Part shown: positions 49,401 through 63,100 of the stretch, piece by piece
How positions within the stretch are numbered: position 1 is the stretch's first letter
How the letters are laid out: every line of letters begins with the position of its first letter
Assembly (NCBI GenBank): GCA_022749755.1
Contig: CM040452.1
Span: forward strand, 21,408,350 to 21,472,349
Source of the DNA: Azadirachta indica
Taxonomy: Eukaryota; Streptophyta; Magnoliopsida; Sapindales; Meliaceae
DNA length: 64,000 nt
Direction: 5' to 3'
The notes under the pieces: generated by a model
The model's database searches: none
What the model was told of the DNA's origin: nothing
Seen by the model: only the letters and a program-made list of their open reading frames with translations
Position numbers and translations under genes: made by a program

Positions 49401-51771
49401 AAATCACTACTAGATCTTAATTAGGACACTGGAATGCCATTGGTCAAATGCAGGATATTTCTTCATTTCTGGCCAAGTAAAGAATAGGTATGTTTGGGAT
49501 TGGGGTGCTGTAGCTTTGAAGCTACAACTACTGTGCAATGAAATCAATAATTGCCAATAAAAGTGAAAAAATGAGTGTTCTCCACTGACATTTGTTATTT
49601 ACCGAAATTTTTAACTATGAATATATGTCTGTTGATGCTTGAACTTTCTCAAACTTAACAGTATTATTATGGTCAGGCATCACAAATGGCATTGACATTA
49701 CCGAGTGGGACCCATCTTCTGATGAGCATATTGCTTCCCACTACTCTGCGGATGATCTCTCTGGAAAGGTTGTTTAGTCTGGTGTTTCTAGATTTAGCTG
49801 TTTGTCCACAGCTACCTTCTTTAACCCGGGTGTTCATAAAGTGTAGGTTCAGTGCAAGATTGCTTTGCAGAAGGAGCTAGGCCTTCCTTTTAGGCCTGAT
49901 TGTCCACTGGTAAGATGTAAATTTCTCATTTAGCTTGAACTTTGTTGTGAAAAGCTATATGTTCCTTCAATCGTTGTTTTAGTTCAATTTTGTAGATTGG
50001 ATTCATTGGAAGACTGGACTACCAGAAAGGCATTGACCTGATTCGGTCTGCAATGCCAGAGATATTGCAAGATGACGTTCAATTTGTAAGTGAGTTTTTT
50101 ATAAAATCCATACAAAAACTTATGGAGAATGGTCTCTTGGTAAAATTATGAGCTGCAATTTAAGTATCTATCAATTTGCTCCAACGAAACTAAAGAAACT
50201 AAGCAATCTTAAGATTTTAAAAAAAAGAAAAGTACCTCTGTCAGATTGGTATTGATAGAGCAAGTATAAAATGATTAATTCCCGATTCCTCTGTAGTGCA
50301 ACATGCATGTTTATGAGACGCACCCTTTGTCAGGGTTCTCTATCAGAATTCTATTTTTCTTTAGCCAAATTAAGCTTCCAAAATTTTTCAGGTTATGCTT
50401 GGGTCTGGGGATATTCAGTATGAGAACTGGATGAGAGCCACAGAGGCGATATACAGAGACAAATATCGTGGTTGGGTCGGATTTAATGTTCCAATTTCTC
50501 ATAGGATTACCGCTGGGTAATTGAAAGTTTTTCCCTCATAGTTTATATGTTTCTTAAGGATACTGGTCATACTGACGTTTCTTGAAATGGACAGCTGTGA
50601 CATACTGTTGATGCCTTCAAGATTTGAACCGTGTGGACTAAATCAATTATATGCAATGAGATATGGAACTGTACCAGTAGTTCATGCCACTGGAGGACTT
50701 AGAGTGAGTTCAAACATCCAAGGAATAGATTACAAGTATATACATAGTGTATATGTGCACGTAACAAAACTCTCCGCATTTTAGGATACGGTGGAAAACT
50801 TCAATCCATATGCTCGAGGAGGCAGTGGTGAAGGTACAGGGTATGTGTTTGACCTCAAATTCTTGGTTCCGGAGATTTTTCTTGGATAATTCCTTCTTAT
50901 CAGAAAAGCTCAGTTAAGATTAAAGGCATGTTTTCGATGTGATACAATGCTGTTAAATATGGAACCATTAGACAGAGTTATTGACTAATAATAGGTCTAG
51001 TTCTTATACTCAGTCGTGTGGCCCAGAAACTTAGTTCTTCCTTGATACATACATTTTATGGACGGGAGTGAAGAATTCGTGACAAGATATATTCATTTGG
51101 TTTAACTCGGAAAAATCAAATGAGCAAAAGCCTATCATGTTTTTTGAAGCAAGACTTTTTGTTCTGTGGTGGAAAAATTACATTGCTAAATTGAACTTTC
51201 GAGAAATTTTAACATCATAACAACAGAGGTGTTGTTACCTAACATGCATGGTGATTTTTTCCATTGCACGTTTTCTTGTCTATTGAGATACATTGATTGT
51301 GTTTATCCTTATATTTTTTCCCTGACATTGCTGTTCATTGCGCTGACAGGTGGACTTTTTCACCTCTATCAAAAGAAAGCATGTTAATTGTAAGTTAATG
51401 CATCAACCAAGCACTACCTCTTAGTGTACATTTGAAAATTTTATTTTCTCTCAAAAAATTTGAATCCACTAAGTGAAAACACTCTTGAAATCGTACAAGT
51501 GGAGCTTCCGCTTGTACTAACAATATATCACAGATACACTGATCATTCGGGTGTTTTGAAAATTCATCAATATGATTTATGATTTCCTGCTGTTTTGTTA
51601 ATCATTTGACAGGCATTAAGATTTGCAACAAGTACTTACAGAGAACACAGGTCATCCTGGGAAGGTTTAATGAGGAGGGGTATGGAGAAGGATTACACAT
51701 GGGAAAATGCCGCCAAACAATACGAGCAGGTTTTCGAATGGGCGTTCATGGATCCTCCTTACATTAGCTGA
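46499..51771 (+). CDS. SS1: Soluble starch synthase 1, chloroplastic
   Basis: GT5 glycosyltransferase that extends short amylopectin chains from ADP-glucose in plastids. Fifteen exons: 46499-46823, 47250-47611, 47732-47809, 47907-48031, 48471-48552, 48712-48885, 49119-49200, 49677-49768, 49847-49909, 49996-50085, 50392-50516, 50595-50703, 50785-50840, 51350-51389, 51613-51771; 1962 bases, 653 residues. A transit-peptide-like N-terminus ([15 protein letters not shown]...) is followed by a Gly/Glu-rich linker, then the GT5 domain from [23 protein letters not shown] (KTGGL ADP-glucose motif, ~157). Further motifs are [43 protein letters not shown] and the second glycine motif HATGGLRDTVENF. All expected catalytic motifs are intact. 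A 40-bp tandem duplication sits in the intron after exon 4. Confidence 0.97.
48051..48126. repeat. 40-bp tandem duplication in an SS1 intron
   Basis: The block TCAATTCTTTCATTTTCATT and the 16 bases after it recur exactly, starting at 48051 and 48091 (36 identical bases per copy). It lies 20 bases downstream of the exon 4 donor and leaves that splice site intact. Confidence 0.95.
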
Positions 51772-52160
51772 TGATAAAAGCAAAGAAGGAGGCCAGAAGG
51801 AAACTGAAAAATGCAAAATTGCAAACTGAAACTTCTTCCCAATGGTTTTGAGTCTTCATCCATAATGCATATCAGCTTGAGATGGCACTTTCAGGAAACA
51901 GTTATTCTTGTCAAAATGCTCGGTGGGTATGAGATTTTTTAATCGTTTCCTGTCCTTTTTTTTTTTTCTTCCTTTTTTCCCCGAGCCAGCATAGTTGACC
52001 AATTTATTGATTTTTGATCGTGTACTGTATGAGAAATATCATTTATTTTAATCTTTTTAAAACAATCAGATATTGTTCAGACAAGTGGTAAACTATTTAA
52101 TATAAAATTCCTGTTGTAAGATTTGCCTCCATCTGTCTCAAATGTCTCCCCGAATCTTAA
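51772..52160. other. SS1 3' UTR and flank
   Basis: The sequence directly downstream of the SS1 stop codon is less AT-rich than the spacer beyond and holds the presumed 3' UTR, including a poly-T/C tract near 51958-51980. No further open frame is supportable. Confidence 0.5.
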
Positions 52161-52164
52161 TTTC

Positions 52165-53680
52165 ATTTTGGGGGATTTGTTGTGTTCCGTATAACGTGAA
52201 GTTTACAAAAATTTTTAAAATTTAAATACATATTAAGAGAGGATATTAAGACATAAAAAAAATAAACGGTTTTTAAATATTTAAATAATTATATTCAAAT
52301 TTTATTGAAAATTTGTGTCAATCTTATGAAAAGTTGTTTGCTGTTTGTGTCAATAATAACGAGCTTAATTTTGGAATTATAGAAAAAGAATGTATATTTA
52401 AATTTTAAAGACTTAATTCTTTAATTTTTATCTCAAAATATTTTTTTATAAACAATCGGATAATTCATTCAAGAATCTTATATGAATTTCTCAAGATAAT
52501 AAGCACTAATTATTATTAAAAGAATTAGAATATCTAGAGGAACAATATTATTTAAAACTAATTAGTTTTTATGTTTAAATTGTATGCAAATTTCTGATTA
52601 ATTTATATATATATATATATTGGCAAATGGTCTATAAAGTTGAAAAAATTTAGAGAATTCCAGTTTTAGGGCTTATTTGTTTTTTTGAATAATTTTATTT
52701 TTAAATTTAAATAATCAAATGCTTAAGTTAATTGAATATTTTATTTATTAATAATACCTTTAATTTATTATTTAATATATATATATGTCAACCAATTTAA
52801 CATATTAGTTTCAAATTTTTTTATTCTTTTAGAAACAAATAACTTAATATTTATATTCAAATATTTAAAGTAAAAAAATAAATATATCAATGAAATTCAT
52901 ATTTTAATTAAATTTATATTTGAATCATGTTCAGACTTCAAATAAAAAAAATAAACATTACCTTAATATATATAGAAATTTAAAAAATTTTAATGATTAA
53001 ATGTAATTGACGTTTATCAAAAATAATAAATGTTTTGAAAAGGAAAAAATAAATTGAGGGATTTGTTTTGTATAATGGGAAGTTTTTGATGTCTCTTGAT
53101 TGTGATCTTAAGCCTTTTTCTTTTTCTTGATGTCTCTTAATTTGTTTTGTACAACTTGATTTCGCATTATTATCGGGAAAAAAATAACTTCATTTGACGT
53201 TCTTTTGTTGTCAAAAGATTTTTTTTAAATTAAGAATAAATTATCTCTTAATTTTAAATTATAAATTATAAAAAAAGTTGTCCATTTTAATAATAGTTAA
53301 CGTAATTTAAAATATGTAAAAAAAAAAATGTGCCTCAAAAGAGAAAAATGATACATTCTTCTATAAACTGGAAGCAGTAATCAAATTATGCTTTTATCTT
53401 TATCTAACTATTTATCATAAACAAGGTGATAATTAATTTAAAAATCTTATATTTAAAAAAAAATTAAAATTTTTATCTTAAATAGTTTGGATTGCATATA
53501 AAATTCTTTAAATTATAAAATCAAATCTAGAATATACATTGGTTTTTTTGGTTAATGAAGATTAAAAAAATTTATAATAATTTTAATAGAGAAAAAATTG
53601 TGGAAATAATTTTGATGACTGAATGTAAATGATGTTTGAAAACTAATAAATGTTTTAAAAATAAAAAATGAAAAATGAAA
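52165..53680. repeat. Diverged tandem duplication downstream of SS1
   Basis: Copy 1 (about 52165-53045) and copy 2 (about 53053-53680) share several blocks in the same order: GGGATTTGTT... (52170/53058), ATAAACAA...ATAATT...AATCTTATAT (52450/53415), ATTGG...AAAAAATTTA (52619/53538) and AATGTAA...AATAAATGTTTT (53000/53622). The offset between copies drops from about 919 to about 621 bases across the MITE candidate at 52666-52966. Similarity was judged by eye in AT-rich DNA. Confidence 0.5.
52666..52966. mobile_element. hAT-like MITE candidate inside copy 1 of the duplication, about 301 bp
   Basis: The left end reads TTAGGGCTTATTTGTTTTTT; the right end, on the opposite strand, reads TTAAGGTAATGTTTATTTTT. 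The ends resemble those of the candidate at 45290-45577. The segment has no counterpart in the second copy of the surrounding duplication, consistent with insertion after duplication. No sure target duplication is seen. Confidence 0.4.
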
Positions 53681-54528
53681 AATAAAAATTCATATATAGA
53701 TATTGTTGCTATTATACAACCTGTTGACCAAAATAGAAAATGCAAAATACGAACGAATCACAAGACTCCACGTTAACATTTGAAAGGGATGTGATCTCGT
53801 ATAATTGAGATAATAACATATAAACCCCTACCTTTTTATGATTTCTCAAACAATGGCATACTTTGCCTAGTTGTACCTATTCTTCTTTATTTCTTAATAA
53901 CGACATATATGTTTCATTTATATCCAATAGATCCATTATCCTATTGAAATGACTTCTATCCCTTAATGTTAATTTACATACACCTAGATGTTCTTATTAA
54001 AATTCAATAATATGAAAGGGCAATTTGATCATTTATAGAACCAGCACTAGGAGAAAGTCTTAGATTAGACTAAGAGATTAAAGGATCTATTTAATATAAA
54101 GGAAACAAGTTTTTTTTGTTTGAGAAAATATAAAATAGATGGATCTGGATGTTATTATTCGAATATAATAATAGAGGGTAATTGCGTAATTACAAATTTT
54201 TCATAAGGCCAGGTTCTTACAGAGCTGTTATTTTTCCCGTTCTGGCCACGGATCCAACTCTTCCTTCCTCAAGAAATCATAACCCTAAATACGAAGAAAA
54301 TGGAAATACCATGATTGAAAGAAAAGAAAAAGAGAAAATTTGTATTACACAGAGAGAGAGAGAAAAGGTATGGTTTTTTATTGAATCAAAATCCATTCAC
54401 AACCCATCAATCAAACTTTTGCAATGCTAATTTTTTCTTTTTCATTTCCATCCTTCAATCTTGATTCTTTGTTAGAGTTTTAATGTGTAAAATTTTATTC
54501 TTTTTGATTTATTGTTAAATATAAATCG
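53681..54528. other. Intergenic region and phytolongin leader
   Basis: AT-rich spacer leading into the phytolongin 5' UTR; a donor-like GTATGG at 54369 and a pyrimidine-rich stretch before the start codon suggest a 5' UTR intron. No other gene is seen. Confidence 0.45.
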
Positions 54529-55287
54529 ATGATTTCCAATCCAAATCAGATATTCTATTCATGCATTGCAAAAGGACCCATAATTCTAGGCGAGTTCTCG
54601 TCAAAAGAACCTGGAATTTCAGAAACTTTAGCTGAACAATGCATTGAAAAAACCCCACCTCACCATTCAATGTTTTCTCATACGGTTTGCGGAAAGATTT
54701 ATACTTTCTTAATTGATGAACCTTTTACGTATTTTGGTATCTTCGATGAAAATCTTGACAAGTCAGAATCTCTTTGGTTTTTGAATCGTCTTAAGTCTGT
54801 TTTTGAGGAGGTTTTCGAAAGTGGGTCGAACTTGAATTTGGATAACCTCACTCCTCATTATTTGCAAGTTCAATTTGATGCCATGTTTTGTGAAATAATG
54901 GGTTTGGATTTGGATTTCCTGAGTTCTTCAAGGAGTGGTTCAAAAGATGGTCGAACTTCGAGTGTTGATTCATCAAAAAGCAGGAGGATGGTTTTGACTC
55001 CGTTGCTCGGGAAGCCGAGTAAAGGGTTGAAAAAGAAGAAGAGAATGTCTAGTGAAAGAGAGGTTATTAATGGGGATGATAAAGATGTTAATGTGGAGAA
55101 GAAGGTTGATGTATGTGATGATGTGACAATGCAAAAGAATGTATTTTGTCCAGGTGATCGACAGAAGGCAAAGCAGATTTGGAAAAAACATGTTTGGATT
55201 GTGCTGGGGCTAGACTTGATGGTATGTGCCATTCTGTTTGGGATTTGGTTGTGGGTGTGCAGGGGTTTTCAATGCATCGATGGTTGA
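54529..55287 (+). CDS. Phytolongin (Phyl-type longin protein)
   Basis: 252-residue single-exon protein. Phytolongins are plant-specific relatives of VAMP7-like R-SNAREs that keep the longin domain and C-terminal membrane anchor but lack a SNARE motif; they localise to secretory membranes. Visible here: longin domain (residues ~1-125, beginning MISNPNQIFYSCIAKGPIILGEFSS and including CGKIYTFLIDEPFTYFGIFDENLDKSESLWFL); a Ser/Lys/Arg-rich linker (~130-215) with no heptad SNARE motif or central Arg layer; and a single membrane segment (~225-245, WIVLGLDLMVCAILFGIWLW) just before a short tail. Single coding exon fits the family. Exact subfamily (Phyl1 or Phyl2) is not resolved. Confidence 0.88.
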   Translation: MISNPNQIFYSCIAKGPIILGEFSSKEPGISETLAEQCIEKTPPHHSMFSHTVCGKIYTFLIDEPFTYFGIFDENLDKSESLWFLNRLKSVFEEVFESGSNLNLDNLTPHYLQVQFDAMFCEIMGLDLDFLSSSRSGSKDGRTSSVDSSKSRRMVLTPLLGKPSKGLKKKKRMSSEREVINGDDKDVNVEKKVDVCDDVTMQKNVFCPGDRQKAKQIWKKHVWIVLGLDLMVCAILFGIWLWVCRGFQCIDG

Positions 55288-57212
55288 GTTTTTTTTTCCT
55301 TTCATTTGTGTTGTATATGGGTGATTTACATTGAATTGATTGAGAATTCTACATTTGTAACAAAAAAGACATATTATGATGAGAAGAATATGCTTTTATG
55401 GTATTGTTAAGAGTAAATGTGGTTGATGATTTCTTGGGGTGTGTATTCGGCATCTGTTTGGGTCATTTTCATAGTTTCAATCAGTGGATTTTTGTATTAA
55501 TTACGGAACAAGTTGAAAAGCTCTTGAGTTCTTGATTTGCCTTGTGATGAGCTAACCTGCATATATCTACTACCTACGGATAAAACTCGTGCAGACATTG
55601 TCTCTAATGTTGTGTCTTCTTTATGGTTTCATTTGATAATTGTTTTCCTTATAAGTTTTTTCTTGGTGTGATTACAAATTTTTTTTTCTCTTTTATGTTG
55701 TAATTTTAGTTTACCTATGGAAAATGATGAAACGTGGCTGAGTTAAATATCAGATGTTGGCATATCAATATTCACAGAGATTGATTTATTATTGTCGTTG
55801 AAAACTAATATGATGTGGCATTTTTTTGATACAATTAAAACTGCTCCTCACTTCCATATTCCAACATGCAGAAATTTGGTTTTGTCCCAAGGAGGGATTT
55901 TGATATGATCAAATTGTTGATACTATATTTTGATTGGTGATGATTGACTATTAAGTGTAGGAGAGAAAACCTTGCTACTTATGTGATTTCATATACCATA
56001 TTGAGCTTGACCATCAAACTGAAATTAAATTCTCATCTGAAATCTTCAAGAACTTTAGGCTTCTACTCAGCTACTCCTGCTTCATTCCACCTTCAGTAAC
56101 TGCTAGTTATGCATTGACAGAACTGTAGATCCTAAGTTTTATGATTACGCTTTTACGTATATGATGTACACAATTGGATGTATTGTTTGAGTATTTTTAG
56201 CTTTTGTGAATGAAATTGTTCAAAGAGTCTTGGGGATAGAACAAGAGTAACCAATGAACCTTGAAAGAGCTTTTGAGATCGAATTGACAATGTGTGAATC
56301 CACGCGAAGATCGTAATATTATCATATCTTTGCTAGAACTAATGGTTTTTTGATATTGATCCTCTTTATGTAATAAATAATGTGAAACTTCTCATTTATC
56401 AAGACACTCTTTAATGCCTGCACCAAAATCGACGAAGCTCTATACGAATGCAATGCAGTAGTCACCCAGTTTGTAAAATTTCTTGAAGCCTTGTGCTTCT
56501 GTAAAACGCATTAGATAAATTTACGTTCTTAACATCTTTTATTGTTCGTCTGTATGAATTTTTCCTGCTTCATATTTGATTACTTAAGCTGACCTGTGAA
56601 AATTGGATAGATGTGGTCTTGCGGACTATTTGAAGTAGAATTTTGCAGCTAGTAGTGTCCAAGTTTTTAGAGTTTAAGCTTTGAAACTGAATATATCACA
56701 AACCCAGCAATATATTACCAACAATAGTCAATAGCATGTACAGCGATCCATTTATCTAAAGCAAATTGTAATGCCAAGATTTCTCAGTGAGTACCATCTA
56801 TTTGTAATTCCTCTCTTTTTTCCGCAAGAGTCCGTAAAAACAACTTGAAAACTTGGTTGAAGATCCAAGAATTGGAGGAATTTAATTTATTGAATGAATT
56901 GCGCAGCAGATCTTAGAATAGGAAACCTTGTATCAGATGATGTGAGCAGATGTATGGAAATTAGCATTAAACTAAGTTTGACAGACTTGAAAATAACAGA
57001 ATTTGGTACAACCTATGCACAAATAAATTTTCTAATCCCCGTATTGATATGGTACATTTAGCACATATGAAAGTTTGAAGCCAAAACCAACAACAAGAAA
57101 CAAAAACTTTAAGATAAGTAAGTTTCTATGAAAATACAAAAACTAGGAAAATTATTACTCAAGCAAGTATAATTGAAAGAATACATAACAGATTTGAAAA
57201 CCAATTTCAGTT
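55288..57212. other. Convergent spacer between phytolongin and TAP46
   Basis: About 1.9 kb containing the 3' UTRs of the two convergent genes. The composition is less AT-extreme than in other spacers, but stop codons are frequent in all frames and I see no coding exon, repeat or RNA gene. Confidence 0.5.
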
Positions 57213-60192
57213 TTACCCACAGGGAGTGAGCTTCGTATTGCCTGCACCACGCGGATTATCATCTTTCCAGTCATCGAATGCTCTTGCTCTCTCCACAGCA
57301 GCATCATCATCATCTTCATCATCTTCTTCTTTGCTTGGTCCCAACTTCCTATTGTCCTTGTACCATGCAGAATTGGCTTCTTCCATGAGTTTAAGATTCC
57401 TCTCCTGCCATTTATTCATCATTTCCATCTCCTTGAGTCCAGCTTCCTCTATACTCATGGTCGGCAACCTTTCACAGGACATTTTCAGTTAGCATGCATA
57501 TATAAGCTCATAAACAGGACAATTTGCGTATTTTTTTTTATCAGACATGCAAAAATACCTATGCTGAGGTTGGAAGACCTGCGCGGCCATCCTTTCCCTC
57601 TCACTAGTTAGGCTTCCACCCACAAGACTTGCTGGGCCAAATATCATTGGCTGGTGTTTGTGCTCATGTGCCTGTGATAGTTGTGCTCTTCCTTCTAGAA
57701 CATCTTGTGCAAAAGTAGCACATGTGATAGGCTGTGCTGGTTTTGTATACTGTGCTCGAATTGCAGCATCACGATGCCAATTTTCCACTTTCTTGGTGCG
57801 CTCGTCAAGAACAGCCTGAGAAAATTCCTGCTCACCTTCCTGAAATACAAGGAAACAGGGTACTGCTCAATTTGCATTCACAATGATAATCAACTTGCAC
57901 AGGGTATTGATTAACAATTAGCGGGCATGCTAAAAGTAATAATTTTGTCAATGAACTGCACAAAGTAGTAAACTATAATTTTTTTTTGCATCAATCAAAT
58001 TCACCATCCGCAAAATGGAAAAGGTATCTTAAAGCATATATCAACACGCATACAGCTTTCTACGTGGAAGAAATCAATGCTGAAAATTAAAATTTGCACA
58101 CAAATCTATGATACCCCTTCCAAGAAAATTACTATAGTTTTCATAGTAAGATATCAAAAGAAACAAAGCACAAAACCCAGGTAGCAAAAACAGCAAAAGG
58201 GATAAACCACTGAGTGTTCTTTGTTATTATTAACCAACCAGTGACAGTTTCCCATGTGTCATTTTAATAATCCAGTAGACCATGACAAGTCAAGCACAAA
58301 ACTCTTCTGGATGTTAAAGGCAATATAAACATCTCAGAAAAACTAAAAATTAATGGAAACCCATAAGGACAGGGAGATGCAAATCTCAGGAAGCATCACA
58401 AATAATAAATAAACATCCAAACCAAACTGTATTGTATTTAATCTATCAATAATACCTTTAATCGTCTATCTTTAACAGCGGCAAGCATTTCTTCCTCTTT
58501 CTTTAGCATCTCTAGCAGATCAAAAGCCTGTAACATAGTCACATGAAAGGAAGTAGTGCATAAGTATGAGTATAACCTTTAATGGAATTTCGGAGCTAGT
58601 TAATGGAAATCAATGTTGAAAGATAAGACAAACCTTACAAATAGCCAATGAGATGGTGGTAAGCCAAGCCTGGAAAAGTTTTGAAAACAAAAAAGGAGAT
58701 TAGGAATCAATCAAGCAACAAGCTTTAGCAAAATGAAGAAATAAAATTATCTAAATTAGAATTTTTCTTTCTTTGATGATATATAATAAATATACATACT
58801 TACTTCAGGAGAACCTATGCCATATTTAACAATAATATATGTGGGATATACTAAAGTGGGAATATATTTGGAAAGCATTTCAAGTAATCTTCCTAGCCCT
58901 AAAAATTTAATGAAAACTAACCTCTCTTTCTTCTTCTCCATCGTCATCCAGCACATCTTCCTCTCCGGCCTCAAAAGGACTGGACAAGGCAGCTGCTCTA
59001 GATGAACGGCCACGCCTCTCCTTTCGCTCCTTTATTTCCAGAAGCTTTGATTCTGCAGCTCTTTGGCGTTTAAACCGAGCAATCTGGATACATACAGTAA
59101 ACAAACATACGAATGCACTACATCAAATCTCTGCAAACATGGATGGGCTAACAACTGAATCAGATGAATCAAGCTCCAAAAATATCTAATCATATGGAAG
59201 TTACCTTTCGGGCCCTTCGATCTGCAAAAGTATTTGGACCTGCTTGTGCAGAGGTTTCCAACTCCCCTTCTGGTACAAGTTCCATTGCCTCACAAAATAA
59301 AATAAACTCCTACAAAATGTCATCTTTTAATAAATTTCAACTGACACAAACTGACAAGAAACAAAAGTTTGAAAACTACCAGCCACAGAGAACCATCGTG
59401 CCCAAATACGAATATTCCAACCACATCCCAAGTAGTAGTAAAACATCATTTACCTTCAATTTTTCCTGGGAAGCCTTCAGAATCTGTATTCTGTCATCCT
59501 GTGCAATCTTTTCATTCAGCTCGCCAAGATAATACGGAACCTGTAACAAAAAATTATATATATATATATTAGAAACTGCCCCAATCGAGTACCAAGTTTC
59601 ACAATTCTTCGTAAGTAGACTAACCACAAATATTCTGATCAAAACCTGAACTTCAATCTTATAAAAAAATCATATCAAGATTTCATTTTTACCGATCTTC
59701 CACTAATCCCATTTCCTTTAATTCAAGCATCCGCTTCTATATTTCCATATCTGCATTAAATCCTTCTTTTTTTAACTATTCATTTAACAATATACAATAA
59801 ATACATCTGATTTATGGTTCCAACTTTCTCAGCAACCAAACAGATCACTGAATAAATAAACGAAAACAATAAAAATTAATTCTTTACCAGAATATACTTC
59901 AGATTCGTAGTGCTGATATCGTCTTTAGTTTCGTTCCTCGAGAACAACCCTAACTTATTTATCATGTCCTCGCACTTCTCCAAAACCTCACATCCTTTCC
60001 TCACAGCATCCTGAAGCCAATCAAACTCAACATTATCGCATCAATTCCACAATTAAACGAACCAAATAAAAATGCTTGTGTTGCACGCTACTGTACCTGA
60101 TCGGAACCGGATTCCGTCGCCGCTTGATGGATCTTACGAGCTTGTTCAAAGAGCACGGGTAGCGGGAGCTCCTCCATTGCGAGTCCAACCAT
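57213..60192 (-). CDS. TAP46: TAP46, PP2A-associated regulatory protein (alpha4/TAP42 family)
   Basis: Binds catalytic subunits of PP2A-type phosphatases and acts as an effector of TOR signalling. Nine exons: 60097-60192, 59888-60010, 59454-59540, 59205-59309, 58922-59083, 58634-58669, 58456-58527, 57559-57839, 57213-57468; 1218 bases, 405 residues, the usual TAP46 length. The N-terminus MEELPLPVLFEQARKIH, the helical repeats (NLKYILVPYYLGEL), the basic RRARKIARFKRQRAAESKL segment, the acidic linker (EEDVLDDDGEEERE), the conserved QPMIFGPASLVGGSLTSERERMAAQVFQPQHRLPTMSIEEAG block and the acidic C-terminus ending TKLTPCG are all present. I used the first ATG (60192); a second in-frame ATG lies five codons on. 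Confidence 0.97.
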
Positions 60193-63100
60193 CGGTCACT
60201 GTATCAAAACCCTAGAAATGCGGGAAGATTGAGTTGGGAATTTGCAAATAATCGAAATGTTCAAGGGTATATCCGAAATGCAATAAATAGTTCACGCTGA
60301 AACAACGGCTTTTCACGGAAGATTGACGGTTATATAAAGGCCGGAACAGCATCCACGTTTTGCCACGTAAGCGCTTAGCAAAAGTGGGACTGCCTCTATG
60401 TTTTATTAAAAGAACTCTGGCCGTTGGATTAGGTACTATTTGACCACGTCATCTGAACTCCAGAGAGCTCTAGGCGTATCCGACACGTGTGCTTGATCCG
60501 ATATTTTCCGACCCGTCATGGTTCAATTTGCGAATTTGACCCGCCCATGGAAAAAACGTTTACACGTTTTATTTTTATTCAGTAATTAAGAGTTACTAAT
60601 TAGCAATTCAAATATAATTATTAAATTAATGATATCCACGGTCAAAAACTCAGAATTAGAAAATATTATAGTATGGCTATCGAAAAGAATATATATTGGC
60701 CTTTAATTAATAAAGTGATTTTATTATTTTTCCTTAATATACATGGCCATTGGTCTTATTACACAATAAAATAGTTATCATTGTTTTCAAAAGTTTTTTT
60801 TTCCTTTTTTCTATTTGAATTGTTTTAAAAACACATTATTGGACGCATTTTCAATTCTAAAAATATGAAATTTAAAACACTATTTTTAGTTTTAGAAATA
60901 ATGGCATGGGTGTTAAATCAAGACATGTTCCCTACTCCACCAAGAAATTTCCTAAAGAATTAGGAAAGGTTCCTTTTTTTTTTAATTATTTTCCTTTTTT
61001 CTCAAGGTGCATGTGAAGTCTTAATCCTTGCTACAAAGCAAAATCTTTTAGGATAAATATTTCATTTTCAATCATATCTTCGTATCAATTTTCAAGATGT
61101 ATATGAAATTGCCACATTACACGCCGTTACCTCCAAGAGATTGCAAATGGGTTATGGTAAGGAAATTATATCTTGAAGTTTACGAGTCTTTATGATAAGA
61201 ATAATAACATCTGAATCCCTAATTTCTATATGTACTACAAATTAGGATATACTTTTTACATTCATAACATATAAATCCTTAAATCATAATCCATGTCAAA
61301 TTAGCAAACGGGGTCCTTGTCTGTAAGAACGTAAAGAATCAAAGACCCATATGTTATCCCATTCTTGACACGTAGTTCAAAACATTTCCAACTTGAAATT
61401 ATTAAAATTTGTTCGAAGGAAACTAAATTTCACACTTATAGTATAATTTTCGAGATTAAAAATGTTATTCAAATGACAAATTTTATAAAGTTATTCCGAG
61501 TGTTAAATATTTCAATTATTAGTGATAAATCACACGAGGTGGCACAAATCAAGTCGTGAGTTTATTTATAGTAACTTCATCTTTATTACAAATCCACGGT
61601 GGGACCATGGTGTGACCACACGTGCCCACATTTGATTATGACCTTGATTTAATATTTTTCGTTTTTTTTTTAAACTTTTTTCTCTCAATTTCACGGGTGA
61701 TTTCATTAAGCACTCTTAAACCAAAAATTATTTTAGAGGAAAAAGTGACTTTGAAAAATTATTTTCAAGTTCTATTTCACTCGATTTCTTTTTAATTTTT
61801 ATTAATATGATTTTAATATTTTTTGACCGACTGTAAATAGTACAAAATATCTACTATTTGTTCATTTATATGATAATAATAATATTTGACCTCTTTAGTA
61901 ATAAATTATCTACTGTTGTAGATCTATAATTTATTATTTTTAACTGAATTGAATGAAATATTTACTTATATCATGAAGAACTTTTGGGAACATAATCATA
62001 TAAATCCAACACCACAAACTCCAGATTCCAAGAGCAGATCTTAGTATATAATAGTATAAATACAGAAATAAACATAGTGTATTCATTTCATTTGCCTTAA
62101 TACTTTTATAATATGAAGATTTAATGCAATGGATTTTGCAAAGTCTCTCTTCAACAAGTTTCAGCTTTGCAGTTTCAGACAACTTGTGAGAAAATAAAAA
62201 AGAAAGAGAAGCCAAAAATTTTCATCTGGACCCATGAAGACCTGGCTTCTTAAGTGCTTCCATAATCATGACAATGAACTGAAAGTGATGCTATTGATTT
62301 TTATTCTCCCTTTTTACTTTCATAGTATTCTCGTTTCCAATCATATCTCACTTGGACCAGGTACATGGGTTTTTTTTTTTTCTTTTTCTTGTATTCTTAG
62401 TTTTTGATATTTTTATGCAGTCTTTCTCATGTTTGTGGGTAAATGAGTCCTGGCCTTTTTCTTTTCTTTCCATTTTACTAATTTTTGAGCTCTTCTGGTT
62501 AACTTACAATGATGAATCAAAAGTAGTTTGGATACTGTGGACTTGAAGTAAACTTTCAAGAGAGAGTTTTTCCATTTTTTGTTTTTTGAAATAGTTTAAT
62601 ATGTATTATATGCTTTTTAGCAGGTAAGACACTCTGGAAATAATACAATATTGTGACGATTGATGTACACAGATGTATTTATATATGTTTTTTCAACTCT
62701 TTTTGTTGTTTGTAATGTCAACAAACCACCACGAATCTAGTGTTTTTGCTTTCCATAACAGTTATGGTCCGAGCTGAATAAGAAAAAGGAGGAAAAAAGG
62801 TGTTGAGGGAAGAAAAGGTAAGCAAGTGGGGTTCATTGGTTCACTGAAAACCAGGGAGCAATTTTCATTTAGTGTTTCATTAAATTTTCATCCCCTTTTA
62901 ACAGATTCCGCTGTCTTATAAACGTGTAAATTCGCATGCTTTTTCCATTGTCTACCCATTTATGCTGAATGATTATTCCACATCATGTAGTACAAGTTTT
63001 CTCCAAGCTTGAGTTGTTTACCCAAAAATTTGTGGCTTTGGATTTCAGTGGAAGAGAAGTTTCTTGACTATTTTTTCCTGTAAGTCTGTAGTACATGATC

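Noticed and set aside
54870..55232. Minus-strand open frames opposite phytolongin
   Set aside because: Shadows of the longin protein's coding strand.
61097..61195. 32-codon open frame (MYMKLPHYTPLPPRDCKWVM...)
   Set aside because: The peptide looks protein-like and has a GTAAGG donor-like site, but it is short, isolated and matches nothing I recognise; not supportable as a gene.
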